Assembly: GCA_050331395.1 (NCBI GenBank)
Contig: JBHJGX010000061.1
Coordinates: 1-57,772, forward strand
Direction: 5' to 3'
DNA length: 57,772 nt
DNA from: Thermohalobaculum sp050331395
Lineage (GTDB): Bacteria > Pseudomonadota > Alphaproteobacteria > Rhodobacterales > Rhodobacteraceae
Of the stretch, positions 17,402 to 26,879 are shown one piece after another. Within the stretch, counting starts at the first letter, position 1. Every line of letters starts with the position of its first letter. Position numbers and translations under genes: made by a program. The notes beneath the pieces were generated by a model, which searched no databases, was not told the DNA's origin, and saw only the letters and a program-made list of their open reading frames with translations.

Positions 17402-20363
17402 GGTGGCTGAGGTCGCGCGGGAGCGTCGCCGGACCACGGGGCCGCTGGCTTGGGCGGCCGCGGCGGCGGTCCTCGTCGCGCTCGCGGTCGCGGGCGTGGT
17501 CCTCGCCTTTCCCGAGCGGGCCGCGCCGTGGCTCGAGGCGGTCGGGATCTCCGGGCTCCGGGGCGAGGCGCCGCCGCTCCGGATCGCGGTCGCAGGCGCG
17601 GTGGGAGAGACCGCCGATCCGGCCGATCTCGCCATGCTCCGGGGCGCGCAGATCTTTGCCGACCGGGTCAACGCCGCGCGCGGGGTGGCGGGACGCCCGC
17701 TCGAGATCGTCGCCCTCGACGATGCCCGCGATCCGGCCCGCGCCGCCGCCGCCGCCCGGGACCTCGCCGAGACCGGTCGTGTGCTCGCCGTCATCGGCCA
17801 TTCGACGAGCGGTGCGACACTTGCGGCGGCCGAGATCTATGCGGAGGCGGGCATCCCGGTGATCAGCCCGATGGCCACCCACCCGGCGGTGACGGCGGAG
17901 AACCCCTGGGCCTTCCGGACGATCTTCAACGACGACCAGCAGGCGAAGATCCTGGCGAATTACGCGCGCAGCGTCCTCGGCTATCAGAGCCTCGCCGTCG
18001 TCAACACCGAGACCGCCTATGCCCGGTACCTGACCCGTGCGCTAGAGGAGAGCGCCGCCGAGATCGGTCTGAACGTCGAGCCGGTCTATACGGTCACCGC
18101 CGCCTCCGACCCGGCCGAGATCCGCGACATCGCCCGCCGGCTGAGCCTGATGGGCGCGCTCGATGCGGTCCTGCTCATCCTGCGACCGGGGCAGGCGGAG
18201 GGTCTGGTGCCGCTCCTGCGGGCGGGCGGGCTGACGGCGGATCTGATCGGCGCCGACACGCTGTCGCTCTTCGGCATCTCCGAGGGGGGCGACGCCCGGG
18301 GCGAGGACGAGAGCGCCATCGCGCCCTTTCTCGACGGGATGCTTCTGACGGTGCCCTTTCTGCCCGAGACGGCGAGCGCGGGCGCGCGGGCGTTCCTCCG
18401 CGATTACGAGGCGCGCCACGGGGAGCCTGCGCCCTGGTCAGCGCTCCTCGCCCATGACACGGCCGAGGCGATCGCGCGCGCGGTGGGCAAGCTCGACCGG
18501 CAAACCGTCGAAGCGGAGCTTGCCGGTCTCCGCGCCGCGGTCCGCGACGAGCTCGCTGCCATGACGACGCCCGAGACCGCCGTTGCGGGGCTGACGGGTC
18601 CGATCTTTTTCGACGCGGTCGGCGATATCGTGCCGCCGATCTATCTGGGCCGCGTCAATCACGGGCGGATGCGCACGGCGCCGCAACAGCTGACGACGAT
18701 CCGCGACGAGAACACGATCGAACGCCTGCTCGAGGAAGGCGCCGATGCGGTCGAGATCGACGGGGCGCTCCTGCAAGTCACCCAGGTGGTGACGACCGGC
18801 ATCCATCTCGGTCAGATCACCGAGATCGACACGGCCAGCAACACCTTCCGCGCCGAATTCGAGATCTGGTTCCGATATCAGGGCAGCTTCGATCCGAACG
18901 AGCTCGTCTTCCCCGATGCGGTTGCGCCAATCCGGCTCGAGGCGCCGAGCTTCGCCCTCGACGGCGAGCGGGAGAGCTACCGGGTCTTCGAGGTCGACGC
19001 GGTCTTTCAGTTTCGCACCGATCTCGATTGGCTTTGCTGCAACCAACAGGATTTCCGCATCCGCTATTTCCACAGCGACCGCGATGCGAACCGGCTCGTG
19101 CTCCTGCCCGATCAGCGCTCGATGGGCGCACTGTCCGAGCGGCGGAGTTGGGCGGAGGCGCTCCGCGAGGCGCAGGTGATCGACCCCGGAACCGGCTGGG
19201 TGATCGGCAGCGCGAGCGTCAGCCAAGAAAGCGAGAACCGCAGCACCCTCGGCAACCCGCTCATCGCCTCGATCGAGGTGCCGTTTTCCGCCTTTGTGGC
19301 CGAGATCGCCGCCTATCGGGGCGAGATCTCGCTGAAGCGCGAGCTCCAATCCGTGTTGCCCGCACATCGGTCCTGGGGGGCGCTGGCGGCCCTCGTGGTC
19401 GCGCTCGGGCTCACCTTTGTGACCCGGCTGAAGCGGGATTACCCGGTGACGACGCTGGTCGTGCGCCTCGCGCTCACGGCGGTGATTATGCTCGTCTTCG
19501 AGGATCTGCTGTTCGCCTCGCTCGGCGCGGATCTTCAGATCTACCAGCTCGAGATCCTCGCGCTGACCTTCAAGAGCCTCTGGTGGATCATCCCGGCGGT
19601 CTGGGTGATCTATCTGCTCCGCCGGCTGGTCTGGGACCGGATCGAGCAGCGCACCGGCTATCCGGTGCCGAGCATCGCCCGGCTATTCGTCAATCTGTTG
19701 GTGATAATCGTCACCGCGGCGCTGATTTCGACCTTTGTGTTCGGTCAGTCGATGACCTCGCTCTGGGCCGCGTCAGGGGTCCTGACCGTGGTTCTCGGCA
19801 TCGCGCTGCAGAGCCTGATCCTCGACGCCTTTGCCGGGCTCATGCTGAATATCGAGCGGCCGTTCAAGATCGGCGACAAGATCATGCTTGACGACGACAA
19901 CGAGCTCTGCGGCCATGTGATCGAGATGACTTGGCGGACGACCAAAATCCGCACCGAATTCTACCAGGAAATTAAAGTCATTCCCAACAGCGCGGTCAGC
20001 AACTCGAAGATTCTCAATTTTGCTCAGACTGGGCCGCTCTGGGTCGGTATGTTTGTGGTGCTCGACCATGACGTGCCGAGCGAAGACGTGGTGCGGCTGT
20101 TGTTCGATGGCGTGGAGGCCGCCCGCGGCAAGGGCAGCGTGCTCGACCTCAAAGGCGAGGTCGTGACCATCGGCTGGGAGATCATCGGCATGAAATACTT
20201 ATGTGCGATCAAGATTGATCGGAACAAGCATAGCAAGGCTTCCGGTCTCAACGTGCTGGTGACCGAGATCGAGCGCGCGATGGCCAAGCACGGGCTGAAG
20301 TCGAAGATCCCGCTGCACAAAATCGACATCAAGGATGCTGCGGCCGCGGCCGTCGTGGGATGA
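17382..20363 (+). CDS. Periplasmic-binding-protein / Cys-loop-LBD-like / MscS channel fusion protein
   Basis: 993 residues from ATG 17382 (the alternative ATG at 17394 is equally plausible; both overlap the preceding remnant). Order: a TM anchor (about 24-45), then a type 1 periplasmic binding fold like Leu/Ile/Val receptors (about 62-410, with LRGAQIFADRVNAARGV and VIGHSTSGATLAAAEIYAEA). Next is a beta-rich region (about 465-640) beginning GIHLGQITEIDTASNTFRAE with WFRYQG. It reads like the ligand-binding domain of pentameric ligand-gated channels, with FRTDLDWLCCNQQDFRIRYF in the Cys-loop position. Five or so TM helices (663-820) follow, and an MscS channel domain from the pore helix (VLTVVLGIALQSLILDAFAG) through NIERPFKIGDKIML to the C-terminal cage. 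It is likely an inner-membrane channel gated by a periplasmic ligand. The PBP and MscS assignments are strong; the Cys-loop resemblance is inference. Confidence 0.85.
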   Translation: MLTPMDEVAEVARERRRTTGPLAWAAAAAVLVALAVAGVVLAFPERAAPWLEAVGISGLRGEAPPLRIAVAGAVGETADPADLAMLRGAQIFADRVNAARGVAGRPLEIVALDDARDPARAAAAARDLAETGRVLAVIGHSTSGATLAAAEIYAEAGIPVISPMATHPAVTAENPWAFRTIFNDDQQAKILANYARSVLGYQSLAVVNTETAYARYLTRALEESAAEIGLNVEPVYTVTAASDPAEIRDIARRLSLMGALDAVLLILRPGQAEGLVPLLRAGGLTADLIGADTLSLFGISEGGDARGEDESAIAPFLDGMLLTVPFLPETASAGARAFLRDYEARHGEPAPWSALLAHDTAEAIARAVGKLDRQTVEAELAGLRAAVRDELAAMTTPETAVAGLTGPIFFDAVGDIVPPIYLGRVNHGRMRTAPQQLTTIRDENTIERLLEEGADAVEIDGALLQVTQVVTTGIHLGQITEIDTASNTFRAEFEIWFRYQGSFDPNELVFPDAVAPIRLEAPSFALDGERESYRVFEVDAVFQFRTDLDWLCCNQQDFRIRYFHSDRDANRLVLLPDQRSMGALSERRSWAEALREAQVIDPGTGWVIGSASVSQESENRSTLGNPLIASIEVPFSAFVAEIAAYRGEISLKRELQSVLPAHRSWGALAALVVALGLTFVTRLKRDYPVTTLVVRLALTAVIMLVFEDLLFASLGADLQIYQLEILALTFKSLWWIIPAVWVIYLLRRLVWDRIEQRTGYPVPSIARLFVNLLVIIVTAALISTFVFGQSMTSLWAASGVLTVVLGIALQSLILDAFAGLMLNIERPFKIGDKIMLDDDNELCGHVIEMTWRTTKIRTEFYQEIKVIPNSAVSNSKILNFAQTGPLWVGMFVVLDHDVPSEDVVRLLFDGVEAARGKGSVLDLKGEVVTIGWEIIGMKYLCAIKIDRNKHSKASGLNVLVTEIERAMAKHGLKSKIPLHKIDIKDAAAAAVVG

Positions 20364-20376
20364 GGAGAACTGGGGG

Positions 20377-23300
20377 ATGGGCGTGATGGTATGGCAGATG
20401 GCCCGCTTGGGACGGCTCCGCGGCGGGGTGCTCGGGGCGGCGACCGCAACGGCGGTTGTCTGGTCGGCGCTCGACGCGCCCGCGCAAACCGAGCCGGTGG
20501 TGCCCTATCTCGTGACCTACGGGCCGGAGGCGCCCGATGCGGAGGGCGATCCCGACCGGCGCCAGGAGATCCGGATCGCGCTGCCCGAGGATGGCGGGCG
20601 CCACATCGTGCGGCTCTTCGACCCCTCCGCAGGCTCGGATCTCGACACGATCTTCGGGCGCACGCGGAACACCGAGACCCGGTTCCGGCTCTTTGCGGGG
20701 CCTCCTTCGGACACGCCGCTTGCTGAGGCGGTCTTTGGCGTCGACGGGTCGACCGAGGGCGTCTGGGTCACGCTCGCGGAGATCGATCCAGCGGACGGGG
20801 TCGCGAGCGCCGCGGGCCGGGTCTTCACGCTCCTCGTCGAGGGCGTCGCCGGCGATGACGGCAACCGCTATGCGTTGGTCGCGAGCCCGGATGCGGAGGC
20901 CACGCGCTCGGGCGAGGGCGTCTCGGTCACCACGCTCGAGGCGGCCGTCTCGATCCCGCGGCGGCGCACCGCGCTCGAGCTCGCCTTCGATCTGCCCGAG
21001 GATGTGGAGACCGTGAGCGTCGAGACCTTCGACGTTACCGGCGGCGCGGTCGCCTATACGGGTCCGTTCCGGACGGTCGCGCTGCCCAGTTCGCCGCAAG
21101 GCGAGTGGCTCGCAAGCGAAGTCGCGGTCCTCGAGGAAGAGCGGGGCGGCCGGGTCGCGGTCACCGTCGCAGGCGGCGACGAGACGCCGAACGAGGTCGC
21201 GGTCCGGGTGTTCGCGGGCAGTGGCGAGAACCGGCGCGCGCTGCCGCTTATCCTGCCGCCGCGTGCGCTTCTGCCGAACGGCCGGCCGGAGGCGCGGATC
21301 ACCACGCGCCCGCTCAATTGCCGCCAGGTCGAGCTCGATGCGGGGCTCTCGTCGGATCCGGAGGGCGAGGCGCTCGCCTTTGTCTGGCGGTTCGAGGACG
21401 GCACCACCGCCGAGGGGCAGCGGGTCGTGCGCACCTATGACGCGCCCGGTCAGTTCCCCGTGCGCCTCGAGGTGCGCGATCCGGTCCCGCGCATCGGCAA
21501 TGGCAGCGCAACGGGCACGGACGTCTTCGTGAAGAACCCCCCCGTGGCCGTCATCGCGCCCGTCCCCGAGATCGTCGGCATCGGCGACCCGGTCGCCTTC
21601 GACGGCACGGGCTCGCACACCGCCTCCGAGGCGCTGTCGATCGGCCGCCACGAGTGGTTGATCACCGACGGCACCCTTGTCGAGGGCGCCGAGGTCGAGC
21701 ACCGGTTCGAGGTTCAGGGCCGCTATGCGGTTCGGCTCTTGGTCACCGATACGAGCGGCCATCCCTGCCGCGCAGACGCCACTCAGGTGACGCTCACAGT
21801 GAACGCCCGGCCGACCGCCTCCGCGGGGCCGGATCTCGCCGCCGCGCCGGGCGAGACGGTCACCCTCGATGCGGGCGCGAGCGCGGATCCCGACGGGGAG
21901 ATCGCCCGGTATCTCTGGAGCGTGGCACCGATCGACAGCAGCGGCGCGGCCGGCGCCCCGATCGCCGAGCTCGACGGCGCCCGGGTCGCCCATGTGCCGG
22001 ACGCGCCCGGCGTCTATCGCGTGCGCCTCGTGGTGGACGATGGAACCGGCGTGAGCAACGCGACCGCGGCAAGCGACGCGATCCTGACGGTGAACGCGCC
22101 GCCCGTCGCCGCCGCCGGCCCCGATCTGACGGTGGCGCTCGGCGATCTGGTGCCGCTCGACGCGTCTGCGAGCCGCGATCCCGACGGCCGGATCCTCCGC
22201 TATGACTGGGATCTCGGCAATGGCGACCGGGTGCGGGGCCGCGCGCCGAGCTATGCCTATCACCGCACCGGCACCTACGAGGTCGCGCTCACGGTGCCCG
22301 ACGACAGCGGGCTCTCGAACGCGACCGCCACCGACCGCCTCACCGTCCGGGTCGATCCGCCGCCGAATGCCGCCCCGAGCGCCGAGGCGGGTCCCGATCG
22401 GCACGTGATTGTCGGCGAGGCCCTCGTTCTCGATGCGAGCGGCAGCCAGGACAGCGACGGCAACCTTCTTTCCTATGCGTGGGAGCTCGGCGACGGGCGG
22501 CTCGGCGAGGGCCTCCAGATCAGCCATGCCTATGTGGCGGCCGGCGTCTATACGGTGCGCCTCACGGTGCGCGACGACAGCGGTCTGGCCAACGACACCG
22601 CGACCGACACCGCCGAGATCCATGTCCGCCCGCGACCGAACCTGCCGCCTGTGGCCGAGGCCGGGCCCGACATCACCGCCGTCACCGGCGAGCGGCTCGA
22701 CTTCGACGGGCGCGAGAGCCGCGATCCCGACGGTTCGATCCTCGGTTATGCCTGGGACTTCGGCGACGGCGGACGGGGCCGCGGCCCGCAGATCGCCTAT
22801 GCGTATCAGCAGCCGGGCGTCTACGAGGTCGAGCTGACCGTCGAGGACGACAGCGGGCGCGCCGACGGGCTCGGCACCGACAAGGCGACCGTGACCGTCA
22901 ACCCGGCGCCCAATGCCGCGCCGACGGCGGCGGCGGGCGCGGACCAGGTGGTGGCCTTCGGCGAGACCGTGACCCTAGACGGGCGCGGCAGCGCCGATGC
23001 GGACGGCAACCTCGTCGCTTGGGTTTGGGAGCTCGGCGACGGCAGCATGGCGACCGGGCCGACGGTCGCGCATCGCTATGCGGCGCCCGGGCTTTATGGC
23101 GTGCGGCTGACCGTCCAGGACGATTCGAACCGCCCGAACCACATGGCCGAGGACACGCTCGAGGTCATCGTGAACGCCGCCCCGATCGCCGAGGCCGGGC
23201 CCGACCGGGCGATGGCCGCCGGCGAGACGGCGGCGCTCGATGCGAGCCGCTCGCGGGACCCCGATGGCGAGATCGCCCGCTTCGACTGGCAGATCCGGGA

Positions 23301-24582
23301 CGCGGACGGGGAGCCGGTCTTCGAGGGCGCGGGCGCCCGGCTCGAACATGTCCTCGAGACGCCGGGCACCTATGCCGTGATGCTGACCGTGACCGACGGT
23401 GCCGGGGTCGCGAACAGCGTCGCCACCGACCGGTTCGAGCTCACGGTGAACGCGGCGCCCGTTGCCGAGGCGGGCCCCGATCTCGAGGTGGCCGCGGGCG
23501 AGCCGGTGCCCTTCGATGCCTCGGCGAGCCGCGATCCCGACGGCAGCCTGGTCGCCTATGCCTGGGATTTCGGCAATGGCGACCGGGGGCGCGGGCCGCG
23601 GCCGAACTATGCCTATCACCAGACCGGCAGCTACGAGGTCACGCTCGCCGTCACCGACAACAGCGATCTGGCCAATGCAACCGCCGAGGACCGGCTGACC
23701 GTGACCGTGGGCGAGCCCGCGAATGCGGCGCCCGTCGCGCGTGCGGGTCCTGACCGCACGGTGCATGTGGGCGCGCATCTCGTCTTCGACGCCTCCGCAA
23801 GCCACGATCCCGACGGCAATATTCTGCGGTATGCCTGGGATCTGGGCACCGGGTATCGGACGACCGGGGTCAGTCCGGCCTATACCTACTGGGAGGCGGG
23901 GGAATACACCGTGACCCTCACCGTGCAGGACGACAGCGGGCTCGCGAACGATACCGTCACCGAGACCGTGACCGTGACCGTGACCGAGCCGCCGAACGCG
24001 CCCCCTGTCGCCGAGGCGGGCCCCGATGTGACGGTGAAGGCCGGCGAGCGGCTCACTTTCGATGCAACCGGCTCGCGGGATCCGGACGGGACCGTGCTCG
24101 GCTATGCCTGGGAGTTCGGCGACGGGGGCCGGGCGGAGGGGCCGCTTGCGGTCTATGTCTATCGTCAGCCCGGCGACTATGAGGCGCGGCTTCGGGTGAC
24201 CGACAATGCCTCGGGCGCGCCTGGCACGGCCGAGGACGTGCGTCGGGTGACCGTGTTGCCCAACCCTGCCTGGAGCGTGCTCGATCTCTCGGCGATCGAC
24301 ACGGGTTCTCCCGAGGCTGGGACTGGGACTGGGACGGGGACTGGGACCGGGACTGCGCCGGAGGTCGAGAACGGGCCGACCGATCGATCGGACACTGCGC
24401 CCGAGCCGCCGACCGATCTATCGGAAGAAACCGAGGCCGCGCCCCCGACCGAGCGAGTGGAAGACATGGCAGCCCCGGCGATCGATCGGGAGGAAGACGG
24501 GGCGCCCGGCCGCCCAGACGCCGCCGCCGATGCCGAAGCCGAAGCCGATGCCGACGGCACCGCGAACGAAGGAGCGCAATGA
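20377..24582 (+). CDS. Large exported PKD-repeat protein 1 (11 PKD domains)
   Basis: 1401 residues; ATG 20377 lies 13 bp after the channel gene stop with GAGGAG upstream. A signal or anchor segment (to about residue 37, ending LDAPAQ) is followed by an N-terminal module (about 40-310) shared with the next gene (PYLVTY..., AEGDPD.RQ). About eleven PKD domains come next (xPVAEAGPD...DASASRDPDG...YAWDFGDG...YAYHQTGxYEVTLxV). The C-terminus has a Gly-Thr hexanucleotide repeat (24319-24354) and an acidic Glu/Asp/Ala tail of about 60 residues. PKD domains are Ig-like beta-sandwiches used as spacers or for protein and polysaccharide contacts on the outside of cells. No enzymatic domain or sorting motif is seen. 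The gene overlaps the next by ATGA. Confidence 0.85.
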   Translation: MGVMVWQMARLGRLRGGVLGAATATAVVWSALDAPAQTEPVVPYLVTYGPEAPDAEGDPDRRQEIRIALPEDGGRHIVRLFDPSAGSDLDTIFGRTRNTETRFRLFAGPPSDTPLAEAVFGVDGSTEGVWVTLAEIDPADGVASAAGRVFTLLVEGVAGDDGNRYALVASPDAEATRSGEGVSVTTLEAAVSIPRRRTALELAFDLPEDVETVSVETFDVTGGAVAYTGPFRTVALPSSPQGEWLASEVAVLEEERGGRVAVTVAGGDETPNEVAVRVFAGSGENRRALPLILPPRALLPNGRPEARITTRPLNCRQVELDAGLSSDPEGEALAFVWRFEDGTTAEGQRVVRTYDAPGQFPVRLEVRDPVPRIGNGSATGTDVFVKNPPVAVIAPVPEIVGIGDPVAFDGTGSHTASEALSIGRHEWLITDGTLVEGAEVEHRFEVQGRYAVRLLVTDTSGHPCRADATQVTLTVNARPTASAGPDLAAAPGETVTLDAGASADPDGEIARYLWSVAPIDSSGAAGAPIAELDGARVAHVPDAPGVYRVRLVVDDGTGVSNATAASDAILTVNAPPVAAAGPDLTVALGDLVPLDASASRDPDGRILRYDWDLGNGDRVRGRAPSYAYHRTGTYEVALTVPDDSGLSNATATDRLTVRVDPPPNAAPSAEAGPDRHVIVGEALVLDASGSQDSDGNLLSYAWELGDGRLGEGLQISHAYVAAGVYTVRLTVRDDSGLANDTATDTAEIHVRPRPNLPPVAEAGPDITAVTGERLDFDGRESRDPDGSILGYAWDFGDGGRGRGPQIAYAYQQPGVYEVELTVEDDSGRADGLGTDKATVTVNPAPNAAPTAAAGADQVVAFGETVTLDGRGSADADGNLVAWVWELGDGSMATGPTVAHRYAAPGLYGVRLTVQDDSNRPNHMAEDTLEVIVNAAPIAEAGPDRAMAAGETAALDASRSRDPDGEIARFDWQIRDADGEPVFEGAGARLEHVLETPGTYAVMLTVTDGAGVANSVATDRFELTVNAAPVAEAGPDLEVAAGEPVPFDASASRDPDGSLVAYAWDFGNGDRGRGPRPNYAYHQTGSYEVTLAVTDNSDLANATAEDRLTVTVGEPANAAPVARAGPDRTVHVGAHLVFDASASHDPDGNILRYAWDLGTGYRTTGVSPAYTYWEAGEYTVTLTVQDDSGLANDTVTETVTVTVTEPPNAPPVAEAGPDVTVKAGERLTFDATGSRDPDGTVLGYAWEFGDGGRAEGPLAVYVYRQPGDYEARLRVTDNASGAPGTAEDVRRVTVLPNPAWSVLDLSAIDTGSPEAGTGTGTGTGTGTAPEVENGPTDRSDTAPEPPTDLSEETEAAPPTERVEDMAAPAIDREEDGAPGRPDAAADAEAEADADGTANEGAQ
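24319..24354 (+). repeat. In-frame GGGACN hexanucleotide tandem repeat
   Basis: Six consecutive hexamers (GGGACT with ACG/ACC variants) encode six Gly-Thr dipeptides near the C-terminus of PKD protein 1. Being a multiple of three, length changes by slippage would stay in frame and alter only linker length. Confidence 0.85.
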
Positions 24583-26879
24583 CCCTCCGAAGATGGCTCT
24601 TGGCGGTCGGTCTCGCGGCCCTTTCGGCGGGCCAGGCGACGGCGCAAAGCCTGGCCGAGGCCCCGGCGTCGGCCGCCTTCAACCCGCTCCTCGTCACCTA
24701 TTCGACGGGGGCCGCGACGGCGGAGGGCGACCCGGACTATCGCCAGATCGTCTATATCGCGCTGCCCGCCGAGGGCCGGCCGCGGACGCTCTGGATCTAC
24801 GACCCGAACACGACGGGCGCGCATGATTCCGCGTTTGCCCCAAACGAGGAAAGCCTGACCCGGTTCGCTCTCTTCGGCGGGCCGTCCGCCTATCGCGGGC
24901 CGATTGCGCGGGAGGCGGTACCCGCTCAGCTCGAGATGGGCGATCTGATCGCGGATCGGGTGTTCGGCCAGGACCCTGAGAGCGATGCCCGCTGGGTGGC
25001 CTTTGCCGAGCTCGTCCCGGGGCAGGGGGCGCTCTTCGGCGACGAGCGGGTGTTCCGGCTGCAAGTCGAGGGGCTAGACGGGGTCGAGGGCAATATCTTC
25101 GACCTCCGCCTCGGGGATGCGGACGGACCCGACCTCGCCCCGGCGCCGGCGACCGCCCGGCTCTTCGCCTACGACGTCAGCGTCAGGGCGGCGACCGCGG
25201 AGACGATCCTCGAGTTTCCGCTCACGCTGCCGGACTGGGCCGAGCGGCTTCGGATCGAGAATTTCGATTCGGGCGGCGGCGTGCTCGATCTCTTCGGACC
25301 CTACCGGACGCGCCGGCTCAACACCTCGGGCAACGATCTTTGGCAGATCGACGACGTGCGCCTCGACCCGGAGGAGGCGGGCAGCCCGATTGCCATCAGC
25401 TTTTTCGGCGGGCGCGAGACGCCGAACGACCTCTCCATCGCCGCGAGTGCCGCGGACGCGGCGGGCCGCGAACGTCGCCTCGCCATCGCCTTGCCCCGAG
25501 ACCGGATCGTGGCGAATGCGCGGCCAAAGGCGGAGGCGCTTGCGGTGCCGACCGGCTGCCTGACCGTGGGGCTCGACGGCCGGCTCAGCCAGGATCTCGA
25601 GGGGGCGCGTCTGCGCTATCGCTGGGATCTCGGGGACGGGGCGCTCGGCCCGGCCGATCGTCGGGGCGCCGTCGCCGAGTTGCGGGTCGCGTCGCCCGGG
25701 CGCTATCCGGTGCGCCTCGAAGTGACCGACGGTACGGGCCGGCCGAACCATGCAGGCGCGGTCGAACTCGAGGTCGACGTTAAGGGCGCGCCGCGCCCCC
25801 GGATCGAGGTGCTGACCGACGTCGTCGCCCCAGGCGAGCCAGCGCGGCTTTCTGCGGTGGGCTCCGAGCCCGCTGCGGGGGCCGGGTCCGAGACCTTCCT
25901 CGAGCGCTTTGCCTGGACGGTGGCGGGGGACCGCTTCGAGGGCGAGGAGATCGCCCCGCGCCTCGCCCGACCCGGCCTCTACGATGTGACGCTCGAGGTG
26001 ACCGAGACGGGCACGCATCCCTGCCGGAGCGCCACCGCCCGGGCCGCGATCCGGGTGAATGCACCGCCGGTCGCGGATCCGGGGCCCGACCGGGTGCTCG
26101 TGGCAGGCGAGCCGGCGCGGTTCGATGCGGGCGCAAGCCGGGACCCGGACGGGACGCTCGCCCATGTGGCCTGGGAATTCGGCACCGGCGACCGGGCCGA
26201 GGGCGCAGCGGTCGACTATACCTACGCGAGCCCTGGGCGGTATCGGCTGACGCTCGCGGTCACGGACGACAGCGGCGTGGCGAACGCGACCGCCCGGGCC
26301 TCGGCCGAGATCGTCGTTCGGCCGCCCGAGAACGCGCCGCCCGAGGCGCGCATCGCGGCCCCCGCCGAGGTCGTTGCCGAGGTTCCGATGATGCTGGGCG
26401 CGCATCGAAGCGGCGATCCGGAGGGGCGGCTCCTCGCCTATCGCTGGCGCCTTCCCAATGCCTCGGCCGAGGGGCGGGGCCTGCGCCGGGCGTTCTTCGC
26501 CGAAGGCCCGGCCCGGATCGCGCTCGAGGTCCGCGATGCCAGCGGGCGGCCGAACGACCGTGCAGAGACCGAGACCGTGCTCGACGTGCGCCGGGCGGCG
26601 AACCGTCCGCCTCGGGCCGTCACCGGCGGCGACAGGCGCGTGCGCGTGGGCGAGCGGGTGATCTTCGACGGCTCCGGCTCATGGGACCCGGACGGTCAGG
26701 TGCTCGGCTATCGCTGGCGGTTCGGACCCGAGGCAGAGGCCTCGAGCGCGGTGGCCGTCCATGCGTTCCAGGCGCCGGGGCGGTACGAGGTGGCGCTCGA
26801 GGTGGCGGACAACGACCGGTTGGCGCCCCGGCGCGATCGGACGACGCTCACCGTCACCGTCCTGCCCGCGGATCGCTGA
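24579..26879 (+). CDS. Exported PKD-repeat protein 2 (about five PKD-like domains)
   Basis: 766 residues, beginning at the ATGA overlap with PKD protein 1. The signal peptide is RRWLLAVGLAALSAGQATAQ. Residues about 35-305 repeat the N-terminal module of protein 1: PLLVTYSTGAATAEGDPDYR, a TRFALFGGPSAY segment, and a VSVRAATAETILEFPLTLPD block. Residues about 310-766 hold five PKD or PKD-like units. Two of these are degenerate and carry single cysteines at positions equivalent to those in protein 1 (PTGCLTVGLDG; ETGTHPCRSATA), so a disulfide between units one and two is plausible. It ends within TGATG, where the third PKD gene begins. It is a paralogue of its neighbour, probably from tandem duplication, and its product is expected on the cell surface or in the periplasm. 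Confidence 0.85.
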   Translation: MTLRRWLLAVGLAALSAGQATAQSLAEAPASAAFNPLLVTYSTGAATAEGDPDYRQIVYIALPAEGRPRTLWIYDPNTTGAHDSAFAPNEESLTRFALFGGPSAYRGPIAREAVPAQLEMGDLIADRVFGQDPESDARWVAFAELVPGQGALFGDERVFRLQVEGLDGVEGNIFDLRLGDADGPDLAPAPATARLFAYDVSVRAATAETILEFPLTLPDWAERLRIENFDSGGGVLDLFGPYRTRRLNTSGNDLWQIDDVRLDPEEAGSPIAISFFGGRETPNDLSIAASAADAAGRERRLAIALPRDRIVANARPKAEALAVPTGCLTVGLDGRLSQDLEGARLRYRWDLGDGALGPADRRGAVAELRVASPGRYPVRLEVTDGTGRPNHAGAVELEVDVKGAPRPRIEVLTDVVAPGEPARLSAVGSEPAAGAGSETFLERFAWTVAGDRFEGEEIAPRLARPGLYDVTLEVTETGTHPCRSATARAAIRVNAPPVADPGPDRVLVAGEPARFDAGASRDPDGTLAHVAWEFGTGDRAEGAAVDYTYASPGRYRLTLAVTDDSGVANATARASAEIVVRPPENAPPEARIAAPAEVVAEVPMMLGAHRSGDPEGRLLAYRWRLPNASAEGRGLRRAFFAEGPARIALEVRDASGRPNDRAETETVLDVRRAANRPPRAVTGGDRRVRVGERVIFDGSGSWDPDGQVLGYRWRFGPEAEASSAVAVHAFQAPGRYEVALEVADNDRLAPRRDRTTLTVTVLPADR

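Noticed and set aside
20329..22623. Long open frames opposite the PKD genes (also 25074-26405 and 26708-30721 on the minus strand)
   Set aside because: They are Arg/Pro/His-rich antisense shadows of the PKD repeats with no ribosome binding sites; high GC keeps the antisense frame open.
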